Part shown: positions 43,483 to 55,272 of the stretch, one piece after another | Position numbering within the stretch: the first letter of the stretch is position 1 | Layout: each line of letters starts with the position of its first letter | Assembly: GCA_949358305.1 (NCBI GenBank) | Contig: OX442315.1 | Location: forward strand, 4,402,001-4,466,000 | From: Strigamia acuminata | Taxonomy: Eukaryota; Arthropoda; Chilopoda; Geophilomorpha; Linotaeniidae | Reading direction: 5' to 3' | Length of the DNA: 64,000 nt | The notes under the pieces: generated by a model | Database searches by the model: none | Told to the model about the DNA's origin: nothing | The model's input: the letters and a program-made list of their open reading frames with translations, nothing else | Translations under genes and position numbers: made by a program

Positions 43483-43650
43483 TAATGCTGGTGACACACG
43501 GCGCGTTTTGCGGCGCTAATCGCGTCGCCAAAATGGCGTCAGGTCGCATCTGATTGGTTGCGATCAAAATCGCCGACCAAAAAGTACATGCACCAAGTAC
43601 TCTCGCGACGCGATTCGCGTCGCAAAACGCGCCGTGTGTCATCAGCATAA
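43483..43650. mobile_element. PIF/Harbinger-like MITE, 162 bp
   Basis: Ends TGCTGGTGACACACGGCGCG and complement, flanked by TAA on both sides (43483-43485, 43648-43650), the TWA-type target of Harbinger elements. Confidence 0.78.
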
Positions 43651-44045
43651 AGGTGGAAACACAAGGGAGCAGGTAAAATTCCAAAGCTTGCTAGTACAAA
43701 TTCAAAGAGGGAGTCATTTACAAGCTCCCTTGACCCGCTTTTGGCTTGCCAGCTTAACCTGCAAACTCAAGCTATCTACCTAGCTAGCCAGAAATTCCCG
43801 CCAAAATCTCCTCCAAGAATTTCCTCACCATTCTGATTGGCTGTCAAAGTCACATGACCAAAACACCAGCAAAAGCTAGTAAATCAAACTCAGTTTGATC
43901 GGAGCGGGTGAGTACAAGCTCGCTTCAAAACAAAGCTTTGAATAAAAACGCAAACTTGTGTTTGCTCAAGCGGGCGTGTTTTTAGCCGCTTTTTCAAGTA
44001 AAAGCAAGCTTTTAAATCTTACCCGCTCTCTTGTGTTTTCACCTT
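43650..44045. mobile_element. Foldback MITE abutting the previous one, 396 bp
   Basis: Ends AAGGTGGAAACACAAGGGAG and CTCTTGTGTTTTCACCTT, TA on both flanks. The left TA is shared with the neighbouring MITE. Confidence 0.75.
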
Positions 44046-44059
44046 TAGTCCAATCTGGG

Positions 44060-44780
44060 CAGGGGTCAACAAATTCCGGGTAGCCGGTCATCATGGCATC
44101 TGACAATTTTTATGTGGCGCCAGAATTTTTAAATTTAGTTGGTTGGTATTTTGATGGAAAATCAAATAGACATACGTAATGGAATTTTGTAAGGATGACT
44201 GGGATCTGACTGATTGCTATTAGGTTAGTGTCTTTTAAAGCAGTAATTACGTTCTAATCCAATCTTATGTATTAATTAATAAATTAGCTTGATTCAAGGT
44301 TTTCTTAAAATGCTTCCTCCTGAATTGTTTGTAGTTTTGTGGACCCCTGGATGTTTGTTTTACTGTATGACACTGCTCATGTTTCCATATTTCATTGTAA
44401 CTGGACTGTAAGGAATTAGAATAGAAGAGAAAGTCAACTTTAAAAAGAAGTTTTTATAAATTATGACAACATGTTATAAGTTACGTTGAAATATATTTCC
44501 ACAAGGCAAGTAGATTTTTTAGCGGTAAGCATTTCAATGATAACGAGGCGAGTAAGGATAATAACAACCACAAAGTCATTTTGTCACTCTTTGTGAACAA
44601 GAAAGTAAACAGAAACTTAAATTTAAAGCTATTAGTGAGGCTTGTCGGCAAACATCCTGGTTAGAATTTTTTTCATTTATTCCAATGCTGGAAAAAATAG
44701 CTTTTGCTGTATTAAAAAATGAAAATGCACTAATATTCATTAGGCACATTCACAAAGTCATTAAAGAAAGATGTATGGAT
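44060..44780. other. Intron sequence, no recognised feature
   Basis: Non-coding AT-rich DNA within receptor intron 2. Confidence 0.5.
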
Positions 44781-44993
44781 TTAAAGATTTGAAAAGATTT
44801 ATTGATTTATTTAGGATTTAAACATTTATTTGAGATTTATTGATTTATTTAAGATTTAAAGATTTATTTGGGATTTATTGATCTATTTAGGATTTAAAGA
44901 TTTATTTAGGAGAATTGATTTATTTAGGATTTAAAGATTTATTTGAGATTTAAAGATTTATTTGGGATTTATGGCTTTATTTTGAGATTTATG
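44780..44993. repeat. Degenerate GATTTATT-type repeat
   Basis: Irregular units such as TTTAGGATTTAAAGATTTAT lead into the ordered satellite. Confidence 0.75.
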
Positions 44994-45125
44994 GATTCTT
45001 TGAGATTTCTCAATTTGTAGAATTATCAATATTTATTGATTCTTTGAGATTTCTCAATTTGTAGAATTATCAATATTTATTGATTCTTTGAGATTTCTCA
45101 ATTTGTAGAATTATCAATATTTATT
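44994..45125. repeat. Three 44-bp tandem copies
   Basis: Units starting GATTCTTTGAGATTTC at 44994, 45038 and 45082, essentially identical. Confidence 0.9.
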
Positions 45126-45130
45126 AATTT

Positions 45131-46280
45131 ATTTAGAATCTATTGATTTATTCAGAATCTATTGATTTATTCAGAATCTATTGATTTATTCAGAATCTAT
45201 TGATTTATTCAGAATCTATTGATTTATTCAGAATCTATTGATTTATTCAGAATCTATTGATTTATTCAGAATCTATTGATTTATTCAGAATCTATTGATT
45301 TATTCAGAATCTATTGATTTATTCAGAATCTATTGATTTATTCAGAATCTATTGATTTATTCAGAATCTATTGATTTATTCAGAATCTATTGATTTATTC
45401 AGAATCTATTGATTTATTCAGAATCTATTGATTTATTCAGAATCTATTGATTTATTCAGAATCTATTGATTTATTCAGAATCTATTGATTTATTCAGAAT
45501 CTATTGATTTATTCAGAATCTATTGATTTATTCAGAATCTATTGATTTATTCAGAATCTATTGATTTATTCAGAATCTATTGATTTATTCAGAATCTATT
45601 GATTTATTCAGAATCTATTGATTTATTCAGAATCTATTGATTTATTCAGAATCTATTGATTTATTCAGAATCTATTGATTTATTCAGAATCTATTGATTT
45701 ATTCAGAATCTATTGATTTATTCAGAATCTATTGATTTATTCAGAATCTATTGATTTATTCAGAATCTATTGATTTATTCAGAATCTATTGATTTATTCA
45801 GAATCTATTGATTTATTCAGAATCTATTGATTTATTCAGAATCTATTGATTTATTCAGAATCTATTGATTTATTCAGAATCTATTGATTTATTCAGAATC
45901 TATTGATTTATTCAGAATCTATTGATTTATTCAGAATCTATTGATTTATTCAGAATCTATTGATTTATTCGGAATCTATTGATTTATTCGGAATCTATTG
46001 ATTTATTCGGAATCTATTGATTTATTCGGAATCTATTGATTTATTCGGAATCTATTGATTTATTCGGAATCTATTGATTTATTCGGAATCTATTGATTTA
46101 TTCGGAATCTATTGATTTATTCGGAATCTATTGATTTATTCAGAATCTATTGATTTATTTGGAATTTATTGATTTATTCGGAATCTATTGATTTATTCAG
46201 AATCTATTGATTTATTCGGAATCTATTGATTTATTCGGAATCTATTGATTTATTCAGAATCTATTGATTTATTTGGAATT
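45131..46280. repeat. 19-bp satellite, about 60 copies
   Basis: A 19-bp unit (ATTCAGAATCTATTGATTT) is repeated about 60 times with almost no change. A variant with CGG for CAG occurs in nine consecutive units (45971-46125) and a few later ones. Confidence 0.97.
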
Positions 46281-46660
46281 TATTGATTGATTTAGGATTT
46301 ATTGATTTATTTTGAGATTTATAGATTTAGTTTAGAATTTTTTTTATTTTGGATTTAAAGATATAAGTAAGAATTAAAGATTTCAAACAATTTTATATGT
46401 AAATTTGAGATTTAATATATGATTTAGTGATTTAAAGATTCATCAGAGATTTAAAGATTTATCAGAGATTTCTTGATTCATCAGAGATTTAAAAACTTAT
46501 TAAAGATTTAAAGATTCATTAGAGATTAAAACCTTCATAGAGATTTAAAGATTCATTATAAAATTAACAACTTATTAGAGAATTGAAGATTTATTAGAGA
46601 ATTAAAGATTTAATAGAGATTTTAAGATTCAAAAAAAGATTTATAACGGATTTAGCCAAT
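46281..46660. repeat. Degenerate tail of the satellite region
   Basis: TTAGAGATTTAAAGATTCAT-like imperfect units decay into unique sequence. Confidence 0.7.
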
Positions 46661-47360
46661 CATTAACGAGATTTATAGCAAAGGTGCATTTAGTCCGTTT
46701 AGACTTCGATGTAGTGAATCTGGGAGAAAAGCCGTGCATGCCTTTTACTTGCTCCCAGGTAACCACAACATTGACCTTACATTATCCTTAAATCAATACA
46801 CAACCCCACTTTTCTTCAAAAGGCCATTCAATCCCTCGATAACACAACTTCTTTTTCAAAACAACTTCTTTATGTCGAGGTTTCAGTCATTGTGAAAACC
46901 CTGTTGTAATGAATAATTCACTTCTTTTGGCTTATCCGCCTAACAATATCTACCAGATAATTTTATCAACATGGCCATCACTCATTTCAAAGAATTAAAA
47001 TTACATTAACATCAATTTTTTTCTTCTAAATAGATTTTTCAAAAAATTTTATACAGTTATCAGAGATATCCTAGTCATGTTTCATGGTTGTATGTCAAAC
47101 TGTCAATTAGCTTACTCCTGTACATTAATTATAAGACAACAGATTCAAATACGTCATAACAGTGAATTGCCTGAAATGATTTTACCTGTATAATTGAATT
47201 ATGTGATATGGTTTAGTTGTTCGGGATTTGTTTTAGCCAGTTTGATTATGCTAATTAAGATTGACTCAGTGAGATGAATTATGACCTCTCAACGGCAGAA
47301 TGTCATTAAAACAATTACATCTTTATTGTTAAAAAAAATACATGCAATTCGAAATAGAAG
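46661..47360. other. Intron sequence, no recognised feature
   Basis: No gene or delimitable repeat. Confidence 0.5.
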
Positions 47361-47369
47361 TACAACCCT

Positions 47370-47898
47370 AAGATGGATCTTTTTGTGACACCATTTTTTT
47401 AAAAAAATTATTATTTATATGCGAAATACGGAGTAATTTTTTTTATTTGATTTTTGGTGACTATTCTTTTGACACATCACTAGACACTACATCACAATTG
47501 AAAGTTTTTTAATTTTTTAATTTTTTCTGTAATTTGAAACCAAAGATTAACTGAGTCAAAAAAGCCCCATCTTAGGAGTCTAAAGGACATGAATCCATAA
47601 AAAAAAATTGATCAAAATGTATAAAAAATTGATTAAAATGTATATTAAATTGATCAAAATGTATATAAAATTGATCGAAATGTTAATAAAATTAATCTAA
47701 ATTTATATAAAATTAATCGCAAATGGACACTTGCATGCGTCCGTATGCTGTGGTGGCCATCTTTGTTGTGGTCAAAAACGTGTTTGCCAAATTCTTTTGG
47801 AATTCCATAGAACCCGGATTTTGCGCATGTGCAGAATCTGCGTCAAATTATGCCCAGGGAGAGAGAGGAAACTAATCCATTCGGGTTGGAAGGGTTAA
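47370..47898. mobile_element. piggyBac-like MITE, diverged copy 2
   Basis: Homologous in inverse orientation to 37280-37720, ending GGGTTGGAAGGG then TTAA (47895-47898). An extra block of GATCAAAATGTATA tandem units (47609-47715) is present. Confidence 0.6.
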
Positions 47899-47953
47899 TA
47901 AGCTTTAAAAGCACTTTTTTCCATAAAAACATTTCTAAAAACAGGGTGCAACA

Positions 47954-48304
47954 TAAGGCTCGTTTACTTTGTTGCAAAATTGCGTTCGAATTGATGAGAA
48001 CGCGACAATTTCGCGCATGAAAGTTCGTGTGGCAACCCTTCACATGCGAAATTTCAGAGTAGACTTGAAGTCTACTTTTTCGCTTCGCTTGGAAAGTTTG
48101 GAAGCGTTGGCCAATGACAGACGAGATAGTGTATGTCATCACCAACTTCACAATTGATTCAAAATGGCAGCACCATGTTGGACAAATGAGACGTCATTCT
48201 TGACTGATATCTCTTTGCTTCATTGAGAACATGAGAAGCAAATTTTTTCGTGTGAATTTTCCATTTCGCGTGCTAAATTTCGCAACAATGTAAACGAGCC
48301 TTTA
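47954..48304. mobile_element. Foldback MITE, 347 bp, TA target
   Basis: AGGCTCGTTTAC at 47956 and GTAAACGAGCCTT ending 48302 are inverted repeats extending about 30 bp; TA on both sides. Confidence 0.8.
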
Positions 48305-48579
48305 CAATCAATGGTGTCTTAGAATCGAACCTCGCACTGACAATTTCTACTCACATAAATGTGCTAAATGTTGACGGGTGATTGCAGCAAGGTTCCTACC
48401 TGTCGTTTAATTAAATCTATATCTGAAAGAATTGTATGTTGGAGAAACGTATGGTATAACTTTGCCGGATTAAAAACCCAGCTGTCGGACGACCGTCAAT
48501 TGATGAAGATGATGGTCTTGTGCGTGCACTTTTCTAATCATTAGCAGCAACTAACGAGCTTTGCTATGCCTTCAGAGGC

Positions 48580-48882
48580 TCGTCACGGCTGCTTTCGTCC
48601 ACCGAACATCGCAGTCTTGCCGCTGCAATTAGGGTTGCAGCAGAAGCGGCTTTGTTGCAAGAGATCCGCAAGATAATGAAAGAGGCAAAAAGTTTCAAGT
48701 TGAGGGGCTGCTTGTGTAGTTTTATCAGAACTGCAAAATCTTTGCAACATAAATATGTGGCTCACCTCAGGGAGTCCACATATTTAGAAAATGATGAGCA
48801 ACGGCATGATGAAGAGGATTTTCATAATCTCATTTCAATGTTGAGCTTCAGGATATTTCATGGTACCCAGCAGGAGATCTAG
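48580..48882 (+). other. Unassigned open frame
   Basis: About 90 codons of ordinary, charged composition (LLQEIRKIMKEAKSFKLRG, then a DEQRHDEEDFHN segment) end at TAG 48880. It looks more protein-like than nearby random frames and could be the remnant of a transposon-encoded or processed gene. No family recognised and no clear start. Confidence 0.3.
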
Positions 48883-49338
48883 CATCAAGCTACTGAAGCA
48901 TTAATTACATTATGCACCCACATTTGGCATGTGCTGCAGTGTATAAAATATCAACTAGCGCCTAATGGCGACCTGGTACAGCCGTGGTCATAAAAAATTT
49001 TCCTTTCCTAGATTGAGGCTCAGCTGTAAGGTGAGTGGTTTCAACTTCCCCCACCAGATGGTTCTCAAAACTCATTGATTTTGTGACGTCATTAGATTCA
49101 GCATGGTGCATGGCAGCGGTTGTCTGTGTGCTTCCCAGCAGTGCATGAGTTGACTTGGAGTTAAGTTTAGTGTCAACAAATCAGGATTGGTAGCAATAGC
49201 TTCAATAAAGAGATAGCTTTGCGAAAGTAGTGAAAAAGGCCTATGCGATTTTGAATATCGCAATAAAATGTGTATTGGGATTGAAGGTGACGCCATGTTT
49301 GGTCACCAGAGGGTCACTTCGGGTTGAGTCAATTGTTG

Positions 49339-49572
49339 ATGTAGAGCAGCGGTCAGCAATAGGCGGATCGCGGTCCGGATACGATTAGGTTTTATTTCGT
49401 CTTTTTGTGTTGTGTGTTGTTTATTGGGGGGTTTATTTGGTTTTTAAGTGTTTTTTTCGTTTTCTTAGGTTTTTAGTAAGGTTTTTAAGTGTTTTTTTTT
49501 CTGGACCTCGATAAAAATTTTCAATAGTATCCGGACCCCACTTAAAATTAATTGCCCACCCCTGATGTAGAG
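49339..49572. mobile_element. hAT MITE, 218 bp, perfect 8-bp duplication
   Basis: Element 49347-49564 has ends CAGCGGTCAGCAAT and ATTGCCCACCCCTG. ATGTAGAG stands on both sides (49339-49346, 49565-49572). Confidence 0.9.
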
Positions 49573-50174
49573 GGTGGGGAATAAAGTTAACATATTTCTT
49601 GTTTAAATAATAAATACCACTGTTTCGAAGTAACTCGTGTGTGCACGTGCCTTTACTTTGCAATCCAGACCAATCAGTTTAAATCCCCGTGCATCGAGTA
49701 TTCTAAGTAACTTTATTCAACATTTTATCTTAATTGGAGTTGTGAAAACAACAAAACAATACTAAAAAAAATATGTGGTACAAATGCTGTAGAATTTATA
49801 CATTTTTTAATTTTTTTCTTAGTGCTTATTCAGTAAATTTTTTAAATGTTTTTTTTTTATTGTTTGCATATTTTATTGCTTACAATTTACTGCAATATTG
49901 CGATTTTTTACGATATTGCGATATATTGATTTTTGATGGAAATATATCGTATTCATATTCGCTTGGAAAAATAATTGCACAGGGCTAGTAGCTACAGCGA
50001 ATTTTCATTAGCGAGACTAACATTGTTCACAAGGCATCAACAGACCTCATCATCTTTCTTATTGAAGTTACCTATGCATTGCACATGCGCAGTTGTTTCT
50101 TTTTTACAAATAGAACGTACGTAATGAACTTTGGTCCTCTGGTGGGTTGACTTGAAAACACATGTGTTGTTGTA
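49573..50174. other. Intron sequence, no recognised feature
   Basis: AT-rich, no gene supported. Confidence 0.5.
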
Positions 50175-50374
50175 NNNNNNNNNNNNNNNNNNNNNNNNNN
50201 NNNNNNNNNNNNNNNNNNNNNNNNNNNNNNNNNNNNNNNNNNNNNNNNNNNNNNNNNNNNNNNNNNNNNNNNNNNNNNNNNNNNNNNNNNNNNNNNNNNN
50301 NNNNNNNNNNNNNNNNNNNNNNNNNNNNNNNNNNNNNNNNNNNNNNNNNNNNNNNNNNNNNNNNNNNNNNNNNN
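50175..50374. other. Assembly gap (200 N)
   Basis: Exactly 200 N, a scaffold gap; true length unknown. The flank at 50375 starts within a repeat that recurs at 56390. Confidence 1.
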
Positions 50375-51096
50375 CAGATGTAATTTAACACCTGATTTCA
50401 CTCAAATAAATTTTTTTATTTTGCATATTTTTATGTTTAATTTGCATGAAATGGTATTTTTGATGCGTATTCTATGCACATAAAACGAATTTTATTTTCC
50501 ATAAATATCCATGGTCTAGTTAATACAGATGGAATAAGTGCGGAAAAAACGTTAGCACTTAGTTTTGATAAAAGTGAAGGAAATAGATTTTTTTTTTTAA
50601 GTATACGTATACGTACTGTGTCAATATTAATTCATTTCTCCAAAGAGAGCATTTAATTTTACTTTTTGAAATGTTTTAAAATTCAGCACCCAATTTCATG
50701 GAATCTCACCTAATCTCATGGAATCTTGCGAAATCTCATCCCCACTCAAGCGAAGTACGTTTTGCCATCTTGTGGAATGTACACATCCATTTTCGCCAAA
50801 TCTTGCGTCTAATCTCTTGCTATCTCATGCTCCATCTTGTGAAATCTCAAGCACTGTCGTGCAATTCAAAATAGGCATTTGCTTCTCCTGGTGTGAATAT
50901 TTAATAATGTTTGCACAGTTATTCATACTATTAGACCATTATAATAAATTAGATGTTTTAACCCTTCGATACATGAGAGTAAAATGTGCCCATTTTGGTA
51001 TAAGACATTAGCCGTTTAGGGACGATACACAGTTTGCGGCAAGTACTGTTCCCTTACAATTATGACATTTTTATGCTATGTTTAGTGTAAGGTAAA

Positions 51097-51653
51097 ATGT
51101 TATTCAATGGGAATGACGTCACGTACAAACACAAAACGAGTTTTGAATACGTTTTAGAGTTTTTGAATGCAGCTACTGCTCTATCGAACGGGAACTATTA
51201 GTTCGCGTTCGTTAGTTTGCAAACTAAGATCGCGAACTAGTTCACTTTTACAAGTGAGCGCAAAAAACGAACTTAGTTCACTTGAACGAAGTTTGCGTTC
51301 ACCATGTTTGGTGATGAAAATGTCGCAAAAACGTAACTTTTTGCATTGGTTTTAAACGTTTTGATGACGTTTTCAAAACATTCATTTTGATCACTTTTTA
51401 CAACGAAAACGGCAAAAACAGCTGTTTTCATCATTAAAATCCATGAAAACGACTGCTTTATTTAAAAAAAAACATTTCAATTTAAAAAAAAAAAATTGGA
51501 AAAGTGAACTGAACTATTGGTTCAAGTTTGTAAACTTGAACGAAGTTCATTTTGAAAAAATTGTAGCAAACGTGAACGTGAACAGTTCACACGGTGATGA
51601 ACACGAACTTGAACTAGTTCGGGATTTGGTGAACGAGATACAACACTGGGTAA
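51097..51653. mobile_element. hAT-like insertion, about 557 bp
   Basis: Absent from duplication copy B, where GGTAAAAGTGGG is continuous. The flanks here read GGTAAAAT and GGTAAGAG, an imperfect 8-bp duplication. The right end reads (minus) CCCAGTGTTGTATCTCG, hAT-like. Subterminal GTTCACTTGAACG and GAACTAGTTC motifs recur inside. Confidence 0.6.
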
Positions 51654-51939
51654 GAGTGGGTTGCGGTTGAAGTTTTAAGTTATAGTTATAAAATTAGAGT
51701 TAACCTTATAGATGTCATGTGATTACCGAAACTAGTAATGTCTCATTCGCATAAAGAGAGAATTCATGTTTGTGAATTTAAAAGAATTAAATATAACGTT
51801 AATTTTCTAGTTTTTATTCAATTTTACAATATCTTTACAAAAATCGTAGATATTACATTTTTGCGGATTATTCTAGAATATTTACAAATTGTAAAGCCAT
51901 ATATCTTTTTCCAGTGAACTTGACAATGCTTCTCAACCA

Positions 51940-52503
51940 CTACCAACCAAACCCAGTCTTTGGGATTTCTGGGATTTCTTTCCGTCTTCTGTGCTTTCGT
52001 GACCAACCAAACCCAGTCTCTGGAATTTTTTTCTGTCTTCTGTGCTTTCGTGATTTCCTTCTTCTTTTCGTTCTCCTTTTGACTCTTTGACCGACTGCAG
52101 ACGGAGGCTCAATTTCGTTGTGGGTTAAGAAGTTGTCGTTGTTGGTATTCAGTCGTAGGAACTCTTGTGCGGCACTTACATTGCTTCCGGTCGCGACGGC
52201 CCAATTGAGAATTTCTTTCAAGTTGACCATACCGTCCAACAGGGTCAGAATTTCTCCGTCTGTCATGTTCGTTCCGGACTGCAATAGGTTAGATTTATGA
52301 GGCGATTTGAATCTATCTGACGCTCTGAAGTGGCAATGTGGTTTACAACCACTCCCAGCTTGGCACTTGCAAGAACAACAGGTTAAGCTGTCGCATTGTT
52401 TGTCCAAGCAGCACTCCTGGATTGTGCATTCGTTGCATGGAACCTTTTTTGGACAATTGTCAGCTAAGACTAATGTCAAAAGGAAGATGATATACTTGTA
52501 CAT
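51940..52503 (-). CDS. Secreted cysteine-rich EF-hand-like polybasic protein, copy 3
   Basis: Lies antisense in receptor intron 2. Conserved MYKY start, signal peptide and 12-cysteine domain (core ECCLDKQCDSLTCCSCKC). The linker is longer (SPHKSNLLQS), the mid-helical region is shortened by small deletions, and the EF-like loop is NTNNDNFLTHNE. The C-terminal module is duplicated: KHRRQKKIPETGFGW is followed by a second KHRRRKEIPEIPKTGFGW, seen in DNA as a tandem repeat of about 50 bp (51950-52050). The repeated FGW end hints that this tail is a functional unit, perhaps a processed peptide; this is inference. No intron. Confidence 0.75.
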   Translation of the reverse strand: MYKYIIFLLTLVLADNCPKKVPCNECTIQECCLDKQCDSLTCCSCKCQAGSGCKPHCHFRASDRFKSPHKSNLLQSGTNMTDGEILTLLDGMVNLKEILNWAVATGSNVSAAQEFLRLNTNNDNFLTHNEIEPPSAVGQRVKRRTKRRRKSRKHRRQKKIPETGFGWSRKHRRRKEIPEIPKTGFGW

Positions 52504-52740
52504 AGTCAAACTGTGTTGGAGTGATCTACATATGAAAGCAAACTTATATTTTTTGTAACTTATTATTATTTATTGTTTCATTGTTAGTTTTAATTGTTGT
52601 ATTATGTTATTGTTAATTTTTATTTTTGTATTGTTAGTTTTTATGTTGTATTATTGATTTTAATTGTTGTATTGGTTGCATTTTTTATTGCATCCTTGTA
52701 AGATTGCATTCTTAATTAAATGGCGGATCTAACTGCCAGT

Positions 52741-53137
52741 TTAGTAGATCCGGGTAAACGTTACGCCCAGATAACGTTCTATACGTACAACCGGTATTTC
52801 CGGTTGGTAAGATCCGGTATATAATACGTCTTTATTGTTCAGTTGTTTTATATCCTTTGGACAAATAAAAATAAAAAATTATTTAAAAAAACATTCATTT
52901 ACTTGCTAAATTTATTTATTTTTTTTATTTTTTGGACTTTTTTTCTGGATAAGCGCCGGGCCCGTATTAGCACCGGGTTTCATATTGGCGCCGGGCGGGG
53001 CGGCTCAAAACCAGAATTATACGCCCGGGCTATTAAACGGTATTGTGTTATTTGATAAACACGTGGTGACCTAAAAGGTACATCTTTGAGTGTTCACCAT
53101 ATTTCCAATTGTTTAATAAATAGATAAAATATATATT
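52741..53137. other. Intron sequence with CCGGGC-rich repeat
   Basis: GCGCCGGGC-type motifs (52945-53035) resemble 33000-33200. A TATATAAT box-like stretch occurs near 52818. No gene supported. Confidence 0.4.
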
Positions 53138-53655
53138 AGTGAGTTTGCGGTTGCCAATTGTTTGTTATAATTATGAGTTACAAGCTCATAATTATAATTA
53201 TAATTCCTTCTTGAAATAGGCACTTGCGGTACAATGAATATATTTTATAAATTATACTTATAAATACCATGTAATGGTAGAACAAATCCCTATGCAAAAG
53301 AAAATGAAAATCTGTAGTTTTACTAATTTGACAGTTTTCAGACATGAAATTGTCTTCCTGTTTATTTATTTGCTTACATGGAATGATTCTAGTTGTTTCT
53401 ATCTTTCGATGGCAGAAAGAAATTGTGATTGAGGCTGAATGTTGAAACAGGTCAGGCAGCCATTTTGAATTTCCATTAGCACCATCAGCGTCATTTGCAA
53501 TAGTGGGAGGAGCTTCAAATAGTGTTAAGCGATCTGATTGGCTCCCTTATTTTACAAAATAGTGTAAAAGTTCAGGAGTTATGTTATGTCCATTTTTATA
53601 ATTATGAGCTTTTAACGCATAATTATAAGGAACAATTGGCAACCGCAAACTCACT
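53138..53655. mobile_element. Foldback MITE with AGTTTGCGG ends, 518 bp
   Basis: AGTGAGTTTGCGGTTGCCAA and its complement end the element; ATT flanks both sides (53135-53137, 53656-53658). Shares its GAGTTTGCGG end with 54671-55160. Confidence 0.8.
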
Positions 53656-54240
53656 ATTATCTTGATAAATTAAATTTTACAGTATGCAGCACTTATAGTC
53701 TTAATAGGGGTTTGTATAAGGAAAACGTTCCTGCCGCAAACTGTGTAATTTAGTTTGGTTTTAGTTTGCTACTAATTTTATACAGGACGAAATACGTAGA
53801 CAACAATAATAAAGAAGCTTGCACTATCTGATGGTGGTTTTAAACAATACTGGTGAAACCAATAGCTGTTGGCTGAAGCACCCTTTACTAATGCAGCAAA
53901 GCCACCCTAAAAGTTGTGCTGGATCTTAAAGCGGGCGAAAATTTCAATTCAGAATAATTAATTGAATAAATAACCAATGACTACAAATTCCATGCGAGTT
54001 AAAGTCTATCAACATTAGACCCCAGATAAATGCATAAACGCATTGAGTATATTTATATTGAATAAAAAGCTGAAAAAGGCTTAAATTGCATATTTTGCGA
54101 AAATCGGTAAATAAATGCATAAATTGCCTTTTTTCCGGAAAAAAACAACGATTTGTATCTTTTTTTTAATGATACGTAACACGTAATTTTTTACTTAACA
54201 GACACCAGGGGAATCACTAAATAAGTATCTAGAAAAAATT
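53656..54240. other. Intron sequence with dispersed repeat
   Basis: The stretch 54000-54190 (GATAAATGCATAAA-type) recurs at 55995-56170. No gene. Confidence 0.5.
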
Positions 54241-54670
54241 TTCTCCTGGTGTGAATATTTAATAATGTTTGCACAGTTATTCATACTATTAGACCATTAT
54301 AATAAATTAAATGTTTTAACCCTTCGATGCATGAGGGTAAAATGTGCCCATTTTAGTATAAGACATTAGCCGTTTAGGGACGATACACAGTTTGCGGCAA
54401 GTACTTTTCCCTTACAATTATGACATCTTTATGCTATGTTTAGTGTAAGGTAAAAGTGGGTTGCAATTGAAGTTTTAAGTTACAGTTATAAAATTAGAGT
54501 TAACCTGATACGTGTCACGTGATTACCAAAACTAGTAATGTCTCATTCGCATAAAAAGAGAGAATTCCTTTTTTTAACTGTTGCAATACAATGCTGCATC
54601 TTTATTATTGTGAATTTAAAAGAATTAAATGTAACGTTAATTTTCTAGTTTTTATTCAATTTTACAATAG

Positions 54671-55160
54671 AGAGTTTGCGGGATGCATATTTCCCTTACT
54701 GTTAAAGACTATACGATATAAAAATATTGTAAGGGAAAAATGATAAATTAAGTTTTTGCGGGCTGCACTTTCCCCTTATCACTACACTATTTCAGCCAAC
54801 TACTGACAGTTAGTAATTTTGTGCCTAAAAATTTAATTTGAGGGCATAAATGTGCAAATTTCTGCATAAAATTGCATTATTATGCCTATAAAGTATGGTT
54901 TTCGGCCTAAAATTCAATTTTGGGCCTCACTTATCATTTAATCTGTGTCATTCGGACTGTGATGTGTTTGATCGGGACAACAAAATAATCGCTATTTGCA
55001 ATGGGCGGAGGTAACAATATAGTGTTCTCAATTCTGATTGGCTGCGCTATATTTTAATTTAGTGTTGAAAACGATACACTAAAGATTTTTCCCTTACGAT
55101 ATGGCACTAAAATAGTGTATCGTGGAGCAAAGTAAGGGAAAAATGCATCCCGCAAACTCT
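54671..55160. mobile_element. Foldback MITE with AGTTTGCGG-type ends, 490 bp
   Basis: AGAGTTTGCGGGATGCATAT and its complement end the element. Copy A (about 51831) gives the empty site, so the insertion is proven by comparison. Confidence 0.85.
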
Positions 55161-55272
55161 ATTATCTTTACAAAAATCGTAGAGATTACATTTTTGCGGA
55201 TTATTCTAAAATATTTACAAATTGTAAAGCCATATATCTTTTTCCACTGAACTTGACAATGCTTCCCAACCA

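Larger units (their letters stand above)
50881..52740. repeat. Direct duplication, copy A
   Basis: Collinear with 54241-56000. Shared parts are the 50881-51095 block, the 3' flank, cysteine-rich gene 3 and its 5' flank. It differs by an extra insertion at 51097-51653, and lacks the MITE found in copy B. Confidence 0.85.

Noticed and set aside
45131-46280. Possible CRISPR array
   Set aside because: Direct repeats without spacers in eukaryotic DNA; a simple satellite.
50072-50401. Frames spanning the N gap
   Set aside because: Consist mostly of unknown residues.
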